From positions 124,001-188,000 of the forward strand of contig NZ_SJEY01000003.1 in the NCBI RefSeq assembly GCF_004761875.1: a stretch of 64,000 nucleotides of DNA, written 5' to 3'. The notes beneath the pieces were generated by a model, which saw only the letters and a program-made list of their open reading frames with translations, was not told where the DNA came from and did no database searches. Positions 28,789 through 37,650 of this stretch are shown piece after piece (positions within the stretch are counted from its first letter, which is position 1; the number at the start of each line of letters is the position of its first letter). Made by a program: the position numbers and the translations under genes. This stretch comes from Roseovarius aestuariivivens. Its GTDB lineage: Bacteria > Pseudomonadota > Alphaproteobacteria > Rhodobacterales > Rhodobacteraceae.

Positions 28789-29439
28789 ATGACCGAGGAA
28801 CACGCACGCCCCCTTGCCCTTATCACAGGCGCCTCGCGCGGGTTGGGCGCCGCCATGGCGCTTGAACTGGCCGCGAGCCATCATGTTCTTGCCGTCGCGC
28901 GCACCACCGGCGCGCTGGAAGAGCTTGACGATCGCATTCAGGCAGATGGCGGACAGGCGACGCTTGCGCCGATGGACATCACCAACGAAGGCGCGATGGC
29001 CCAGCTGTGCCGCTCGGTTTTCGACCGGTGGGGCACGGTCGATATCTGGGTGCATGCCGCGATCCATGCGGCGCCTCTCTCGCCGGCCGGACATATCGAT
29101 GCCAAGGATTGGCAGAAATCGGTCGACGTGAATGTAAATGCCGTCGCACGGCTGATCCCTTTCGTCGCGCCGCTTTTGCGGGAAGACGCGCGTGCGGTCT
29201 TTTTCGACGATCCGCGTGCGGGCGAAAAATTCTTCGGCAGCTATGGGGCCACGAAGGCGGCGCAAATCGCCCTCGCGCGCAGCTGGCAGGCGGAGAACGC
29301 CAAGATTGGCCCCCAAGTGCACATCCTGTCGCCCGCGCCGATGAACACGGCGACCCGCGCCCGATTTTACCCCGGCGAGAACCGCGAGGTGCTGGCCCAT
29401 GCAAGGGACGAAGCGCGTCGCCTGCTCGCCGAGCTTTGA
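28789..29439 (+). CDS. Short-chain dehydrogenase/reductase with altered catalytic serine
   Basis: A 216-residue SDR. The cofactor motif TGASRGLG lies near residue 13 and the active-site pair is YGATK near 151. The segment where the catalytic Ser normally lies reads AVFFDDPRAGEKFFGSYGATK (only the key residues matter), so the usual Ser is Asp or Pro. It may have altered activity or a non-catalytic role. ATG 28789 is chosen because the fold starts right after it. It diverges from bioY with a 118-base shared control region. Confidence 0.82.
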   Translation: MTEEHARPLALITGASRGLGAAMALELAASHHVLAVARTTGALEELDDRIQADGGQATLAPMDITNEGAMAQLCRSVFDRWGTVDIWVHAAIHAAPLSPAGHIDAKDWQKSVDVNVNAVARLIPFVAPLLREDARAVFFDDPRAGEKFFGSYGATKAAQIALARSWQAENAKIGPQVHILSPAPMNTATRARFYPGENREVLAHARDEARRLLAEL

Positions 29440-29576
29440 ACACGTCATGGCTTGCGTTTTGGTACCAGCCCGCGAAGCGGTCATGACCAGGCGTCCACGC
29501 AACTGACCGCCGCCCCGCTTGCCCCGCGCGCGGCGCGCCGCTACACAAGGCGAAAGCACCGGGCAGGAGCGGAATT

Positions 29577-30359
29577 TTGCGCATTCTCATCACCAATGAC
29601 GACGGCATCAACGCGCCCGGGCTGGCCGTGCTCGAAGAGATAGCGACATCGCTGGCCGGCGCGGACGGCGAAGTTTGGGTCGTGGCCCCGGCCTTTGAGC
29701 AGTCGGGCGTCGGACATTGCATCTCGTTCACGACCCCGATGATGATCACGCAGATGGAAGACCGCCGCTACGCCGCGCAGGGCAGCCCCGCGGATTGCGT
29801 GCTGGCCGCCATCCACGACGTGATGAAGGACGCGCCACCCGACCTGGTGTTGTCAGGTGTCAACCGGGGCAATAATTCGGCGGAAAACGCGGTTTATTCC
29901 GGCACGGTGGGCGCCGCGATGGAGGCCGCGCTTCAAGGCGTGCCGGCGGTGGCGCTTAGCCAGTATTACGGCCCACGCAACAAGGATCTTGACGACAAGT
30001 TCGAAGCCGCCCGGCAGCACGGGCTGAGCACCTTGCGCACGCTTCTGGATAAAGGGGTGTGGGAAAAGGACGATTACGGTATCTTCTACAATATCAATTT
30101 TCCGCCCGTTCCGGCCAATGAGGTCGAGGGCCTGCGTGCCGCGCGCCAGGGCTTTCGCCGCGACATGGGCTTCGGGGTACAGCCCACGACCTCGCCCTCG
30201 GGGCGGCGTTTCTTGTGGGTAACCGGCGCACCGCAGCAGCAGCCCACTTCGGAAGGGTCCGATGCGGACTGGAACCTTAAAGGATATATCTCGGTGACGC
30301 CGATGCGTTGTGATCTGACGGCCCATGACGCGCTGGACGCCCTGAAGGCCATAGAGTGA
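29577..30359 (+). CDS. surE: 5'/3'-nucleotidase SurE
   Basis: A 260-residue SurE. The metal site is at the N-terminus ([14 protein letters not shown], with the Asp pair), and [22 protein letters not shown] (about residues 95-116; only the Asn and Ser ligands matter) completes it. It dephosphorylates nucleoside monophosphates in stationary-phase survival. The start is TTG at 29577: it follows an AGGAG ribosome site at normal spacing and begins the conserved strand directly. The stop overlaps the pcm GTG. surE-pcm-nlpD is a conserved proteobacterial cluster. Confidence 0.95.
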   Translation: MRILITNDDGINAPGLAVLEEIATSLAGADGEVWVVAPAFEQSGVGHCISFTTPMMITQMEDRRYAAQGSPADCVLAAIHDVMKDAPPDLVLSGVNRGNNSAENAVYSGTVGAAMEAALQGVPAVALSQYYGPRNKDLDDKFEAARQHGLSTLRTLLDKGVWEKDDYGIFYNINFPPVPANEVEGLRAARQGFRRDMGFGVQPTTSPSGRRFLWVTGAPQQQPTSEGSDADWNLKGYISVTPMRCDLTAHDALDALKAIE

Positions 30360-31033
30360 CAGCCCTCACCATGAGCGACGCGCCCGATCACGACGATATC
30401 GCCCAACGCAAGATGCAGTTTCTATTCGCGTTGCGGTCGCGCGGTGTGACGGATGCGCGGGTGCTCACGGCGATGGAAAAGATCGACCGTGGTCCTTTTG
30501 TCCGAGGTCATTTCGCGGCGCGCGCCTACGAGGATATGCCGCTGCCCATCGCCTGTGGGCAGACGATCTCTCAACCGTCCGTGGTGGGACTTATGACCCA
30601 GGCGTTGCGGATCAGCCCGCGCGACAAGGTGCTTGAGGTCGGAACCGGCTCGGGGTACCAGGCCGCGATCCTCAGCCAACTGGCCCGGAGGGTCTATACC
30701 GTGGACCGTCACAAGCGGCTTGTGGTCGAGGCCAACGCGATCTTTCAGCAGCTTGACCTGACCAACATCACCGCTTTTACCGCGGACGGGTCGTTCGGCC
30801 TGCCGGAGCAGGCGCCCTTCGATCGCATTCTCGTGACCGCCGCCGCCGAAGACCCGCCGGGGCCGCTCTTGGCGCAGCTCAAGATCGGGGGTATCATGGT
30901 ATTGCCGGTCGGTCAGTCCGACGCAGTGCAAAGCCTGATCCGCGTCACGAGGACCGAAACGGGGTTTGACTACGACGAATTGCGGCCTGTGCGGTTCGTT
31001 CCGCTGCTCGAAGGCCTTGGGCGGGACGGCTGA
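30356..31033 (+). CDS. pcm: Protein-L-isoaspartate O-methyltransferase
   Basis: A 225-residue PIMT. The substrate/SAM region [14 protein letters not shown] lies near residue 78 and SAM motif [15 protein letters not shown], near 97. It methylates L-isoaspartyl residues to start repair of aged proteins. The GTG at 30356 overlaps the surE stop (GTGA); an ATG at 30371 is a possible alternative but lacks a ribosome site. It lies between surE and an nlpD-like gene. Confidence 0.95.
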   Translation: MTALTMSDAPDHDDIAQRKMQFLFALRSRGVTDARVLTAMEKIDRGPFVRGHFAARAYEDMPLPIACGQTISQPSVVGLMTQALRISPRDKVLEVGTGSGYQAAILSQLARRVYTVDRHKRLVVEANAIFQQLDLTNITAFTADGSFGLPEQAPFDRILVTAAAEDPPGPLLAQLKIGGIMVLPVGQSDAVQSLIRVTRTETGFDYDELRPVRFVPLLEGLGRDG

Positions 31034-31105
31034 GCTAAGTGCGTGAGGCAAATTGTATCCGACGCTCCGGTCAACAAGGAGCGCGCAAATGAGGACCAGA
31101 TCGAG

Positions 31106-32293
31106 ATGAGCTTTTCGAGACGGATGGGGCGTGGATTGGTGGTCGTGGCAGGCGCAGTGCTCCTGCAGGGCTGTTCGGACGATATGGATTTCGATATGCG
31201 CGGCGCATTCGGCAACGCGCCGTCTACCGCCGAAGCCGCCCGGAATGCCGCCGCCGCGCGGCCCGACCCGGACAGCCGGGGCATCATTTCCTACCCGAAC
31301 TATCAGGTCGCCGTGGCACGGCGCGGTGACACCCTGTCCACCCTCGCGGCGCGCATCGGCGCGGATGTAACGGCGCTTGCGCGCTACAACGGCATGCAAC
31401 CGGGCGACCCGTTGCGCCCGGGTGAGGTCATTGCCCTGCCGGGCCGCGTGGCGGAACCCGCCGGCGGGCCAATCCGGCCCGGCGCGGTCGATATCAGCAG
31501 CATTGCAGGACAGGCGATCGACGCTGCCGACGCAGAACGTGCAGGGCGCGGCGCTGCACCTCGTCTGAATCCCGGCCAATCCGGCGTAGAGCCTGTGCGC
31601 CACAGGGTCGAGCGTGGCGAAACAGCATTCACCATCGCGCGACTTTACGACGTATCGGTGCGCAGCCTTGCAGACTGGAACGGTCTCGGCCCGGATTTCG
31701 CCGTGCGTGAGGGGCAGTACCTGCTGATTCCGGTGGTTCTGGCCGAGCCCGCGCGACGGGCATCGCCGGCGGCGGTCCAGACTACCGCCCTTGAAACCGA
31801 GCCTCCGGGCGCCGGCACACCGACACCTACCCCGCCCTCTGCCTCGCAACCATTGCCGAACGAAGAAACCGTTCCCGCGGCGGAGCCGGTCAAGGCTACG
31901 GCCGCGCCGGATCTCGGGGGGACCAAACCCGCGACGAACACGCAGGCCCGGATGGACTTCCCCGTACGAGGCGACATCATCCGCGAATACGCCAAGGGCA
32001 AGAATGACGGAATCGACATTGCAGCGTCGCCCGGAACGCCGGTGCGCGCAGCGGCAGCCGGCACCGTTGCCGCGATTACCGAGGACACCAACGGCGTGCC
32101 GATCATCGTGGTCAAGCACGAGGCCAACCTGCTGACGGTCTATTCGAACGTGGCCAACCTGGCGGTAGAGAAAGGCGACCGGATCGACCGGGGTGGTAAA
32201 TTGGCGGAGATCCGCCGTGACGGGACGGCGGCGGTGCATTTCGAGGTACGTGAAGGTTTCGACAGCGTCGATCCGATGCCCTATCTGCGGTAG
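31106..32293 (+). CDS. nlpD: NlpD-like LysM/M23 lipoprotein with degenerate peptidase domain
   Basis: A 395-residue lipoprotein: lipobox VLLQGC near residue 20, LysM domains near 70-115 (VARRGDTLSTLAARIG) and 165-215 (VERGETAFTIARLYD), a Pro/Thr-rich linker, and a C-terminal LytM domain. Zinc ligands are missing: the first His position is in NDGIDIA, the YAHLS-type His is Asn (YSNVANL), and HxH is reduced to VHFEV. It is probably an amidase activator like E. coli NlpD, not a peptidase. ATG 31106 starts the signal peptide; an in-frame ATG at 31043 is upstream. Confidence 0.88.
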   Translation: MSFSRRMGRGLVVVAGAVLLQGCSDDMDFDMRGAFGNAPSTAEAARNAAAARPDPDSRGIISYPNYQVAVARRGDTLSTLAARIGADVTALARYNGMQPGDPLRPGEVIALPGRVAEPAGGPIRPGAVDISSIAGQAIDAADAERAGRGAAPRLNPGQSGVEPVRHRVERGETAFTIARLYDVSVRSLADWNGLGPDFAVREGQYLLIPVVLAEPARRASPAAVQTTALETEPPGAGTPTPTPPSASQPLPNEETVPAAEPVKATAAPDLGGTKPATNTQARMDFPVRGDIIREYAKGKNDGIDIAASPGTPVRAAAAGTVAAITEDTNGVPIIVVKHEANLLTVYSNVANLAVEKGDRIDRGGKLAEIRRDGTAAVHFEVREGFDSVDPMPYLR

Positions 32294-32335
32294 CCCGTCA
32301 CGGGACCAAAGGCGCGGCTGCGCCGCACAGATTTT

Positions 32336-32368
32336 GGGGAATGAGGGGTTCCACCCCTCAAACTCCCC
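32336..32368 (+). terminator. Nested hairpin after the surE-pcm-nlpD cluster
   Basis: GAGGGGT and ACCCCTC form a 7-bp stem with a 3-base loop (32343-32359), and outer GGGGA/TCCCC arms extend it. The following GGTATTTTTC provides a T-run on the plus strand. It probably ends the nlpD transcript and may act on the convergent DUF815 gene too. Confidence 0.6.
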
Positions 32369-32391
32369 GAGGTATTTTTCGCCAGATGAAG
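32363..32391 (-). repeat. 3'-untranslated repeat element, copy 1
   Basis: On the minus strand this starts two bases after the DUF815 stop and reads CTTCATCTGG-CGAAAAATACC and then CTCGGGGAG. A second, similar copy lies at 41938-41965 after another gene. Both point the same way relative to the gene before them. The sequence looks like an intergenic motif common in Rhodobacterales; its function is unknown. Confidence 0.5.
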
Positions 32392-32392
32392 A

Positions 32393-33232
32393 TCAGAGCC
32401 GGATTCCGTGACGGCCGGCCAGATCGGTGAAGAACTGCCAGGCGACGCGACCCGAGCGTGCGCCGCGCGTGGCCTGCCATTCTATGGCTTCGGCGCGTAA
32501 GGTGGCGTTGTCGATCTGCAGGCCAACCGCGTCGCAATAGCCACGGATCATTGCGAGGTATTCATCCTGGCCGCAGGGATGGAAGCCCAGCCAGAGGCCG
32601 AACCGGTCGCTGAGCGAGACCTTTTCTTCGGTCGCCTCAGAGGGGCTGATGGCCGAGGAGCGTTCATTTTCGATCATGTCGCGCGGCATCAGGTGGCGGC
32701 GATTGGACGTGGCGTAGAAGATCACGTTGGCCGGACGCCCCTCGATCCCGCCATCGAGCACCGCCTTGAGCGACTTGTAGTGCTCGTCATCGTGGGAAAA
32801 GCTGAGGTCGTCGCAGAAGAGGATGAACCACGCGTCGCTTGCACGCAGGATGTTGAGCAGCCGGCCGACAGACGGCAGGTCCTCTCGGTGCAATTCGACG
32901 ATCTTCACCGCGCCGCCTTGCGCGCGCACCTCAGCATGCACCGCTTTGACAAGGCTCGACTTGCCCATGCCCCGCGCACCCCAGAGCAGTGCGTTGTTTG
33001 CAGGCAGGCCCTTTGCGAACTGAAGCGTATTCTGCAAAAGCGTGTCACGGGCGCGGTCGATGCCCACGAGCAACTTCATATCGACACGATTGACGGTCTC
33101 CACCGGCTCGAGCCGATCGGGATTTACATGCCAGACAAACGCATCCGCAGCTTCGAAATCCGGCGACGCGACCGGCGTTGGCGCCATACGCTCCAGCGCG
33201 GCCGCGATCCGTTCGAGCGGATCATCGCTCAC
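32393..33232 (-). CDS. DUF815 family AAA ATPase
   Basis: A 279-residue ATPase. Walker A is LLWGARGMGKSSLVKA near residue 83, Walker B is FILFCDDLSF near 136, and the sensor/arginine regions YATSNRRHLMPRD and SLSDRFGLWLGF follow. DUF815 proteins form a small AAA group of unknown function. It overlaps the tatC stop by four bases and is therefore the last gene of tatABC-DUF815. The shared operon suggests, but does not prove, a link to export. Confidence 0.9.
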   Translation of the reverse strand: MSDDPLERIAAALERMAPTPVASPDFEAADAFVWHVNPDRLEPVETVNRVDMKLLVGIDRARDTLLQNTLQFAKGLPANNALLWGARGMGKSSLVKAVHAEVRAQGGAVKIVELHREDLPSVGRLLNILRASDAWFILFCDDLSFSHDDEHYKSLKAVLDGGIEGRPANVIFYATSNRRHLMPRDMIENERSSAISPSEATEEKVSLSDRFGLWLGFHPCGQDEYLAMIRGYCDAVGLQIDNATLRAEAIEWQATRGARSGRVAWQFFTDLAGRHGIRL

Positions 33233-34170
33233 GGTTTGTCTCCGCTCCTGTCGACCATGCCGGGATCGTCTTCTTCGTCTTCGAACTCTGCAAGTATGGG
33301 ATCATCCTCGAGATCCATGTCATCGTCGTCTTCAAACCAAACGCCTTCCGCACGCAGCTGTTCCTCGCGCTTTTTTTCCACTCTTGCCACGAGAAAGATG
33401 GACACTTCGTAAAGGCCGTAGACCACGACAAAAAGAATGACCTGCGTGATGACATCGGGCGGTGTGACAAGCGCGGCGAGGACAAGAATGCCCACGACGG
33501 CGTACTTGCGGACCTGGCGCAGGCCCACGGCCCCCACGAGCCCGGCCTTTCCCATCAATGTGAGCAGAACCGGCAATTGGAAACACAGGCCAAAGGCCAC
33601 GATGAACTTGATCGTGAGGTTGAGATATTCCTGCGCCGAACCCTGGAAGACCACAGACAGAGGCGCGGCATTCTGCGGATCGCCGTCCGGGATCGCCTCG
33701 CCGCCGGTGCCGAATTGCTGGAAGCCCAGGAAGAAATCATAGGCCAGCGGCGTGACCACGTAGAAGGCGAACGAGGCCCCGAGAAAGAACATGAAGGGCG
33801 AGGCCACGAGGAAGGGCAGGAACGCGCCGCGCTCGGACTTGTAAAGGCCCGGCGCCACGAAGCGCCACATCTGGTTGGCGATATAGGGGAACGCCAGGAT
33901 GAACCCGCCCAGAAGCGAGACCTTGATTGCGACGAAGAAGCCCTCTTGCGGGCTGATGAAGATCAGGTCGCAATCCTGTCCGCGCTGTGCGAGTACCTGG
34001 CAGAGGGGGGCTGTCAGGAAATTGAAGATCGGCGTGGCGACGGTAAAGCAGATGATCATGCCGATGAGAAACGCCACCACCGAATGGATCAGCCGGTTGC
34101 GCAGCTCGGCCAGATGTTCGATCAGCGGGGCGGAGCTGTCTTCGATCTCGTCGGCGTCGGTCTTGCTCAT
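33229..34170 (-). CDS. tatC: Sec-independent protein translocase TatC
   Basis: A 313-residue TatC with six membrane helices. Hallmarks are the N-terminal [10 protein letters not shown] near residue 19, the FISPQEGF periplasmic loop near 71 and the FAFYVVTPL helix near 135. It is the receptor for twin-arginine signal peptides in the inner membrane. The C-terminus carries an unusual acidic tail of about 35 residues ([12 protein letters not shown] and so on). It overlaps tatB upstream and the DUF815 gene downstream by four bases each. Confidence 0.96.
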   Translation of the reverse strand: MSKTDADEIEDSSAPLIEHLAELRNRLIHSVVAFLIGMIICFTVATPIFNFLTAPLCQVLAQRGQDCDLIFISPQEGFFVAIKVSLLGGFILAFPYIANQMWRFVAPGLYKSERGAFLPFLVASPFMFFLGASFAFYVVTPLAYDFFLGFQQFGTGGEAIPDGDPQNAAPLSVVFQGSAQEYLNLTIKFIVAFGLCFQLPVLLTLMGKAGLVGAVGLRQVRKYAVVGILVLAALVTPPDVITQVILFVVVYGLYEVSIFLVARVEKKREEQLRAEGVWFEDDDDMDLEDDPILAEFEDEEDDPGMVDRSGDKP

Positions 34171-34622
34171 GCCTTGTCACCGGTCGTTTCGGTCTGGCTT
34201 GCGCTTTCGGAGCCGGCCTCTTTTGCGGCCTCCGCTTCGGCCTTCTCGCGGTCCAGCCGTTCTTGGGCAACCTTGGCGGAATGTTCGCGGATCTTGTCGG
34301 CCTGTTCCTTGCGCTTTGGATCAAGCTCTTTCTTCTTGGGGCCGGACATCGTGGTCTGCGTGAAATCCTTTGAAGCCTTCTTGACCTCGTCCATCGCGCT
34401 GCCCACGGGATTGGTGGCCTTGCGCAGGCTGTCGGAGATATCCTTGACGCCCGCGTCGTCCGCGGCGTCGTTCATCGCACGGCTGAATTCGCGCCCCATC
34501 TTCTTGGCCTTGCCAACGAAATTGCCCACCGCCCGGAACATGCCAGGCAGGTCCTTGGGCCCCACCACGATCAGCGCGACGATCCCGATGAGCAGAAGCT
34601 CGGTCCAGCCAAGATCGAACAT
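34167..34622 (-). CDS. tatB: Sec-independent protein translocase TatB
   Basis: A 151-residue Tat[22 protein letters not shown] forms the N-terminal membrane helix and the hinge P, followed by the amphipathic helix [18 protein letters not shown]. The remainder is charged and disordered (Lys, Glu, Ala-rich). It binds substrates with TatC. It starts 9 bases after the tatA stop and overlaps tatC. Confidence 0.94.
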   Translation of the reverse strand: MFDLGWTELLLIGIVALIVVGPKDLPGMFRAVGNFVGKAKKMGREFSRAMNDAADDAGVKDISDSLRKATNPVGSAMDEVKKASKDFTQTTMSGPKKKELDPKRKEQADKIREHSAKVAQERLDREKAEAEAAKEAGSESASQTETTGDKA

Positions 34623-34631
34623 GGACCGGCC

Positions 34632-34847
34632 TTAGGCCTTGTCTTTTTCGTCTTCGGTCTTCGTGGTCGCCTCGGCCTCGTTGCTGGCGTCCTCGATTTC
34701 CTTGTTGCCTTCGGCAACGCCCTTCTTGAAGCTGGTGATGCCTTTGCCCACTTCGCCCATCAGCGAGGAAATCTTGCCGCGCCCGAAAAGCACGAGCACC
34801 ACGACCGCGATAAGCAGAAGGCCGGGCAGGCCGATATTGTTGAGCAT
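34632..34847 (-). CDS. tatA: Sec-independent protein translocase TatA
   Basis: A 71-residue TatA: one membrane helix ([19 protein letters not shown], with the FGRGK hinge), then the amphipathic helix [18 protein letters not shown] and an acidic tail. It oligomerises to form the export passage. ATG 34847 follows GGGAGAAG at good spacing; the frame extends upstream without similarity. It is the first gene of the operon. A promoter is not evident in the 34,848-34,986 gap. Confidence 0.94.
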   Translation of the reverse strand: MLNNIGLPGLLLIAVVVLVLFGRGKISSLMGEVGKGITSFKKGVAEGNKEIEDASNEAEATTKTEDEKDKA

Positions 34848-34986
34848 GTTTCTTCTCCCGTATCCCGGGCCTGTTCTGCGGCCCCGTTGGATTTTCGTCA
34901 ACCGTATCTATGCGGTTGCGCCCCGGGTTGGAAGAACCAAAGCGGCGCTTGGACCGATTTGTCGGAAAAAAAACCGGGCAGGCGCG

Positions 34987-36081
34987 TCACAGCGGGGAAA
35001 AACTGCCCGCGAATGCTGTCAGAAGCGGCGATCCCGTGGCGACAAGGGCCTGGATTGCCTCGGTGAACGAAATCCGTAGGCCGTGCGCCTCTTTCCAGGC
35101 GTCCATCCGGGACAGAGACGGCACGTCGCGCGGCATTCTCGCCGCGCCTCCCGTCTTGGCCTTGTCATCCTGCGGTGGATGCCGAAGGTCGGACAGAACG
35201 CTTTCCATCGCCAAGGCATCCGACCGGCGCGCCGCAAGAAAGATAACCGGGCCGAAGCCGGTGATGATCAGCAAGGTGTAGAAGATCCCGTAGTAGAACA
35301 GCTGCGCATTGATGACGTCCTTGTAAGAGGCGGCGACCGCCTCTCCGAGCATGGGGAAGGGCCAGTGCATCCAACTCATGGTGAGATAGAGCCCCGCGCT
35401 CATCATCAGGCCGGCAAGATAGAGGAAGCGGCGCGCGATCCGCTGGTTACGCCCATGATCGAAGGCGCGCAGCGTCAGGTCGACCGCGGCCTTGGGCCGC
35501 GCGAGGGACAGGATCATCCCAAGGATGAGCGCCGAGACGCCGAGACCGGACATGATCGTGACGACATGCATCGCGATCCCGAAAACCTCAACCCCCGCAT
35601 CCGGCCCACACAGCGCATATCGCTGCCCCCAAGTGTCGCAGAACGGCATGTCCCCTTGCGCCATCACGGCGCGCAGCACGCCCTCGCCAAGCTGATCGTG
35701 CGCCCGCCACTGCCCCTCGGAAAAGACCGAGGCGACAACGGGAATCTGTACCGCCACGAAAACCAGAAGCGCGTTGCGTCGCGTGGCCGCATCGAGATCG
35801 CGAAGCAGCTCGGCCGCGAAGCAGACAAGGGCGATCACGACAACCATGCAGAAAAACAGAAACGCACCGATAAAGCGGCTACGGCCCGCCGCCTCGGTGA
35901 AGGCGAGCGAAACACCTTCTTTCACGGGCTGGAGAAGGTCATCGGCGGTGACGTTCAGAACAGGCACGCCGAATTGCGGGATCATAACGAATTCATGCAG
36001 CAGATAGACCGCCACCGGCAGGATCAGGATAGCGAAACAGGCCCGCGGCACCGCGCGGGGCCCGATGGGAAAATGGGTCAC
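34987..36081 (-). CDS. Six-helix membrane protein of unknown function
   Basis: A 364-residue protein with about six hydrophobic segments (near residues 10-30, 70-92, 103-122, 170-198, 222-246 and 262-285) and a cytosolic C-terminal region of roughly 80 residues. Between helices 3 and 4 lies a periplasmic-looking loop with a Cys pair (MPFCDTWGQRYALCGPD). No family is recognised. GTG 36081 follows GGGAGG at good spacing; a GTG at 36096 is the alternative. It lies upstream of tatA on the same strand with a 140-base gap. Confidence 0.65.
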   Translation of the reverse strand: MTHFPIGPRAVPRACFAILILPVAVYLLHEFVMIPQFGVPVLNVTADDLLQPVKEGVSLAFTEAAGRSRFIGAFLFFCMVVVIALVCFAAELLRDLDAATRRNALLVFVAVQIPVVASVFSEGQWRAHDQLGEGVLRAVMAQGDMPFCDTWGQRYALCGPDAGVEVFGIAMHVVTIMSGLGVSALILGMILSLARPKAAVDLTLRAFDHGRNQRIARRFLYLAGLMMSAGLYLTMSWMHWPFPMLGEAVAASYKDVINAQLFYYGIFYTLLIITGFGPVIFLAARRSDALAMESVLSDLRHPPQDDKAKTGGAARMPRDVPSLSRMDAWKEAHGLRISFTEAIQALVATGSPLLTAFAGSFSPL

Positions 36082-36148
36082 GCCGCGGCCTCCCACTGCA
36101 ACAGCTTGGGTGCGATCCTAGCACGAAAGACCGCTGGCCCAAATAACC

Positions 36149-37516
36149 TCAGGCGCGACGCGATCCGGCGAGAACGGCGGCGAAACCAACACCGAGAACC
36201 ACGATGCAGATGACCAGAAGCTGTTCATACTTGTGCCCTTCCGGAAGGATCTCTGCGATCCATCCCCATCCGCGGGCGAAATAGGCGAACGCACCGGTCA
36301 TCGCCGCCGCGAACGCCACGACGAAAGCCCAAAGCGCAACTTTACGCCCGAGGATAAGCGCCGAAACCAGCACCGGCGTCAGAAACAGGCTCGCGGTTCC
36401 GCTGACCGCAACTGCATCAAAAAGGCTTTGATTGCCCCAAAGCGTGAGCGCAGCGCCCAGCCCCATGAAACAGATCATCGCGGTACGACCACCTGCCAGG
36501 GTGCGCGGCACCACACCCAGTTCGTCGACGGCCAGGCGCGCCGCGCTGGCCAGCGCGGAATCGAGCGTGCTGAGCGCGCTGACCAGAAGCGACAAAAGCA
36601 AGGCGATGTAGACCCAAGGCGGAAACATTTGCGACCATGTTCCCAGTAACTCGCCCTCGTAAGCCGCGCCGCGCAATGCCGCTTCGATCCCGAAGAACCC
36701 GAACCCGATGATGCACAGCGTGGAGATCCAGAAAGCATGCACGAAAGACGCCCGGGTCGTGCGCCGATCGGCCAGAAACCCACGATCCATCATGACCGGA
36801 TCATGCACCGGGTAGGAGAAAACCTGCAAAGCCGCCACCAGCAGTAGGACTTTGCCGTTCCACGCCCCGCTGACGCCTTCCGCCATCAGCACGGCCCCGA
36901 AACTGAAGCCCGGCGCGGTGAAGAGCGCCACAAGGGCGGCTGCAAAAACAATTATAAAAACAATCATTTGCACGACATCCGTGCGTAGCGCCGCGCTCAG
37001 CCCGCCCCAGGCGCTGTAGCCAAGGCCCAGGGCGGCTACGATGATGATGGACGCCTCCCGTGCGACGCTGACTTCCGGCAACGCGGCCGCGAAGATCAAC
37101 CCGACCACCAGCAAATTTGCAAAGACTTCGGATAACAGACGCAGCGCGACCACGAGGTTATAGCAGGTGACCCCTGCCCCACCGAACCGGCCGCGCAGCC
37201 AATCCTGGACCGAACCTGCATCCTGCGCACGAAGCCTGTCCACGACAAGACCGCCGGTCAGGAATGATCCGTAGTAGGCGGCATAAGCCAGAACGCCCCA
37301 GATTCCGTAGAAATATCCAAGGATGGCTGAATTCATCAGGGAACGCGCGAAGATCCATGTGGTGACCTGGCTCAGGACCAGCATCCAGAGGCCCGGCGCG
37401 CGGCCTTGCACATCGGCGCCACCGAAAAACCCCTCGACACTTGCGCGGCGCGGGGCCGCCAGAAGGCTGGCCAGTACGACCAGACCGAAAGCGCTGATGA
37501 TGACGATAGCCTGCAC
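36149..37516 (-). CDS. Sodium:solute symporter family transporter
   Basis: A 455-residue membrane protein with about 13 helices. The pattern matches the SSS family: an N-terminal SxxxGFFGGADVQG-like segment, FARSLMNSAILGYFYG near residue 55, YSAWGGLSAALRTDVVQ near 170 and LVSALSTLDSALAS near 315, the helix that often contributes to the sodium site. The substrate cannot be told. GTG 37516 (VQAIVIIS) is chosen because the open frame before it is not hydrophobic or family-like. The SDR gene lies 134 bases upstream on the same strand. Confidence 0.8.
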   Translation of the reverse strand: MQAIVIISAFGLVVLASLLAAPRRASVEGFFGGADVQGRAPGLWMLVLSQVTTWIFARSLMNSAILGYFYGIWGVLAYAAYYGSFLTGGLVVDRLRAQDAGSVQDWLRGRFGGAGVTCYNLVVALRLLSEVFANLLVVGLIFAAALPEVSVAREASIIIVAALGLGYSAWGGLSAALRTDVVQMIVFIIVFAAALVALFTAPGFSFGAVLMAEGVSGAWNGKVLLLVAALQVFSYPVHDPVMMDRGFLADRRTTRASFVHAFWISTLCIIGFGFFGIEAALRGAAYEGELLGTWSQMFPPWVYIALLLSLLVSALSTLDSALASAARLAVDELGVVPRTLAGGRTAMICFMGLGAALTLWGNQSLFDAVAVSGTASLFLTPVLVSALILGRKVALWAFVVAFAAAMTGAFAYFARGWGWIAEILPEGHKYEQLLVICIVVLGVGFAAVLAGSRRA

Positions 37517-37650
37517 GCCGCCTACCCCCCAATGTGCCGTTCCAGGACAGCCCGCCCTAGCATTCGACGCACACGCCGACCAGCACCCTGTAGAGGCCTG
37601 CACGCGAAAGTGAGGAACACGCGCCCAAGGTCTGGGTCACAAAGCCTTGG

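Noticed and set aside
30422-32239. 605-codon minus-strand frame opposite pcm and the nlpD-like gene
   Set aside because: The plus strand carries clear PIMT and LysM/LytM motifs; the antisense product is Arg/His-rich with no domain.
34969-34976. Run of eight A residues before the tatA region
   Set aside because: A T-run on the minus strand could end the upstream membrane protein transcript, but I found no hairpin before it.
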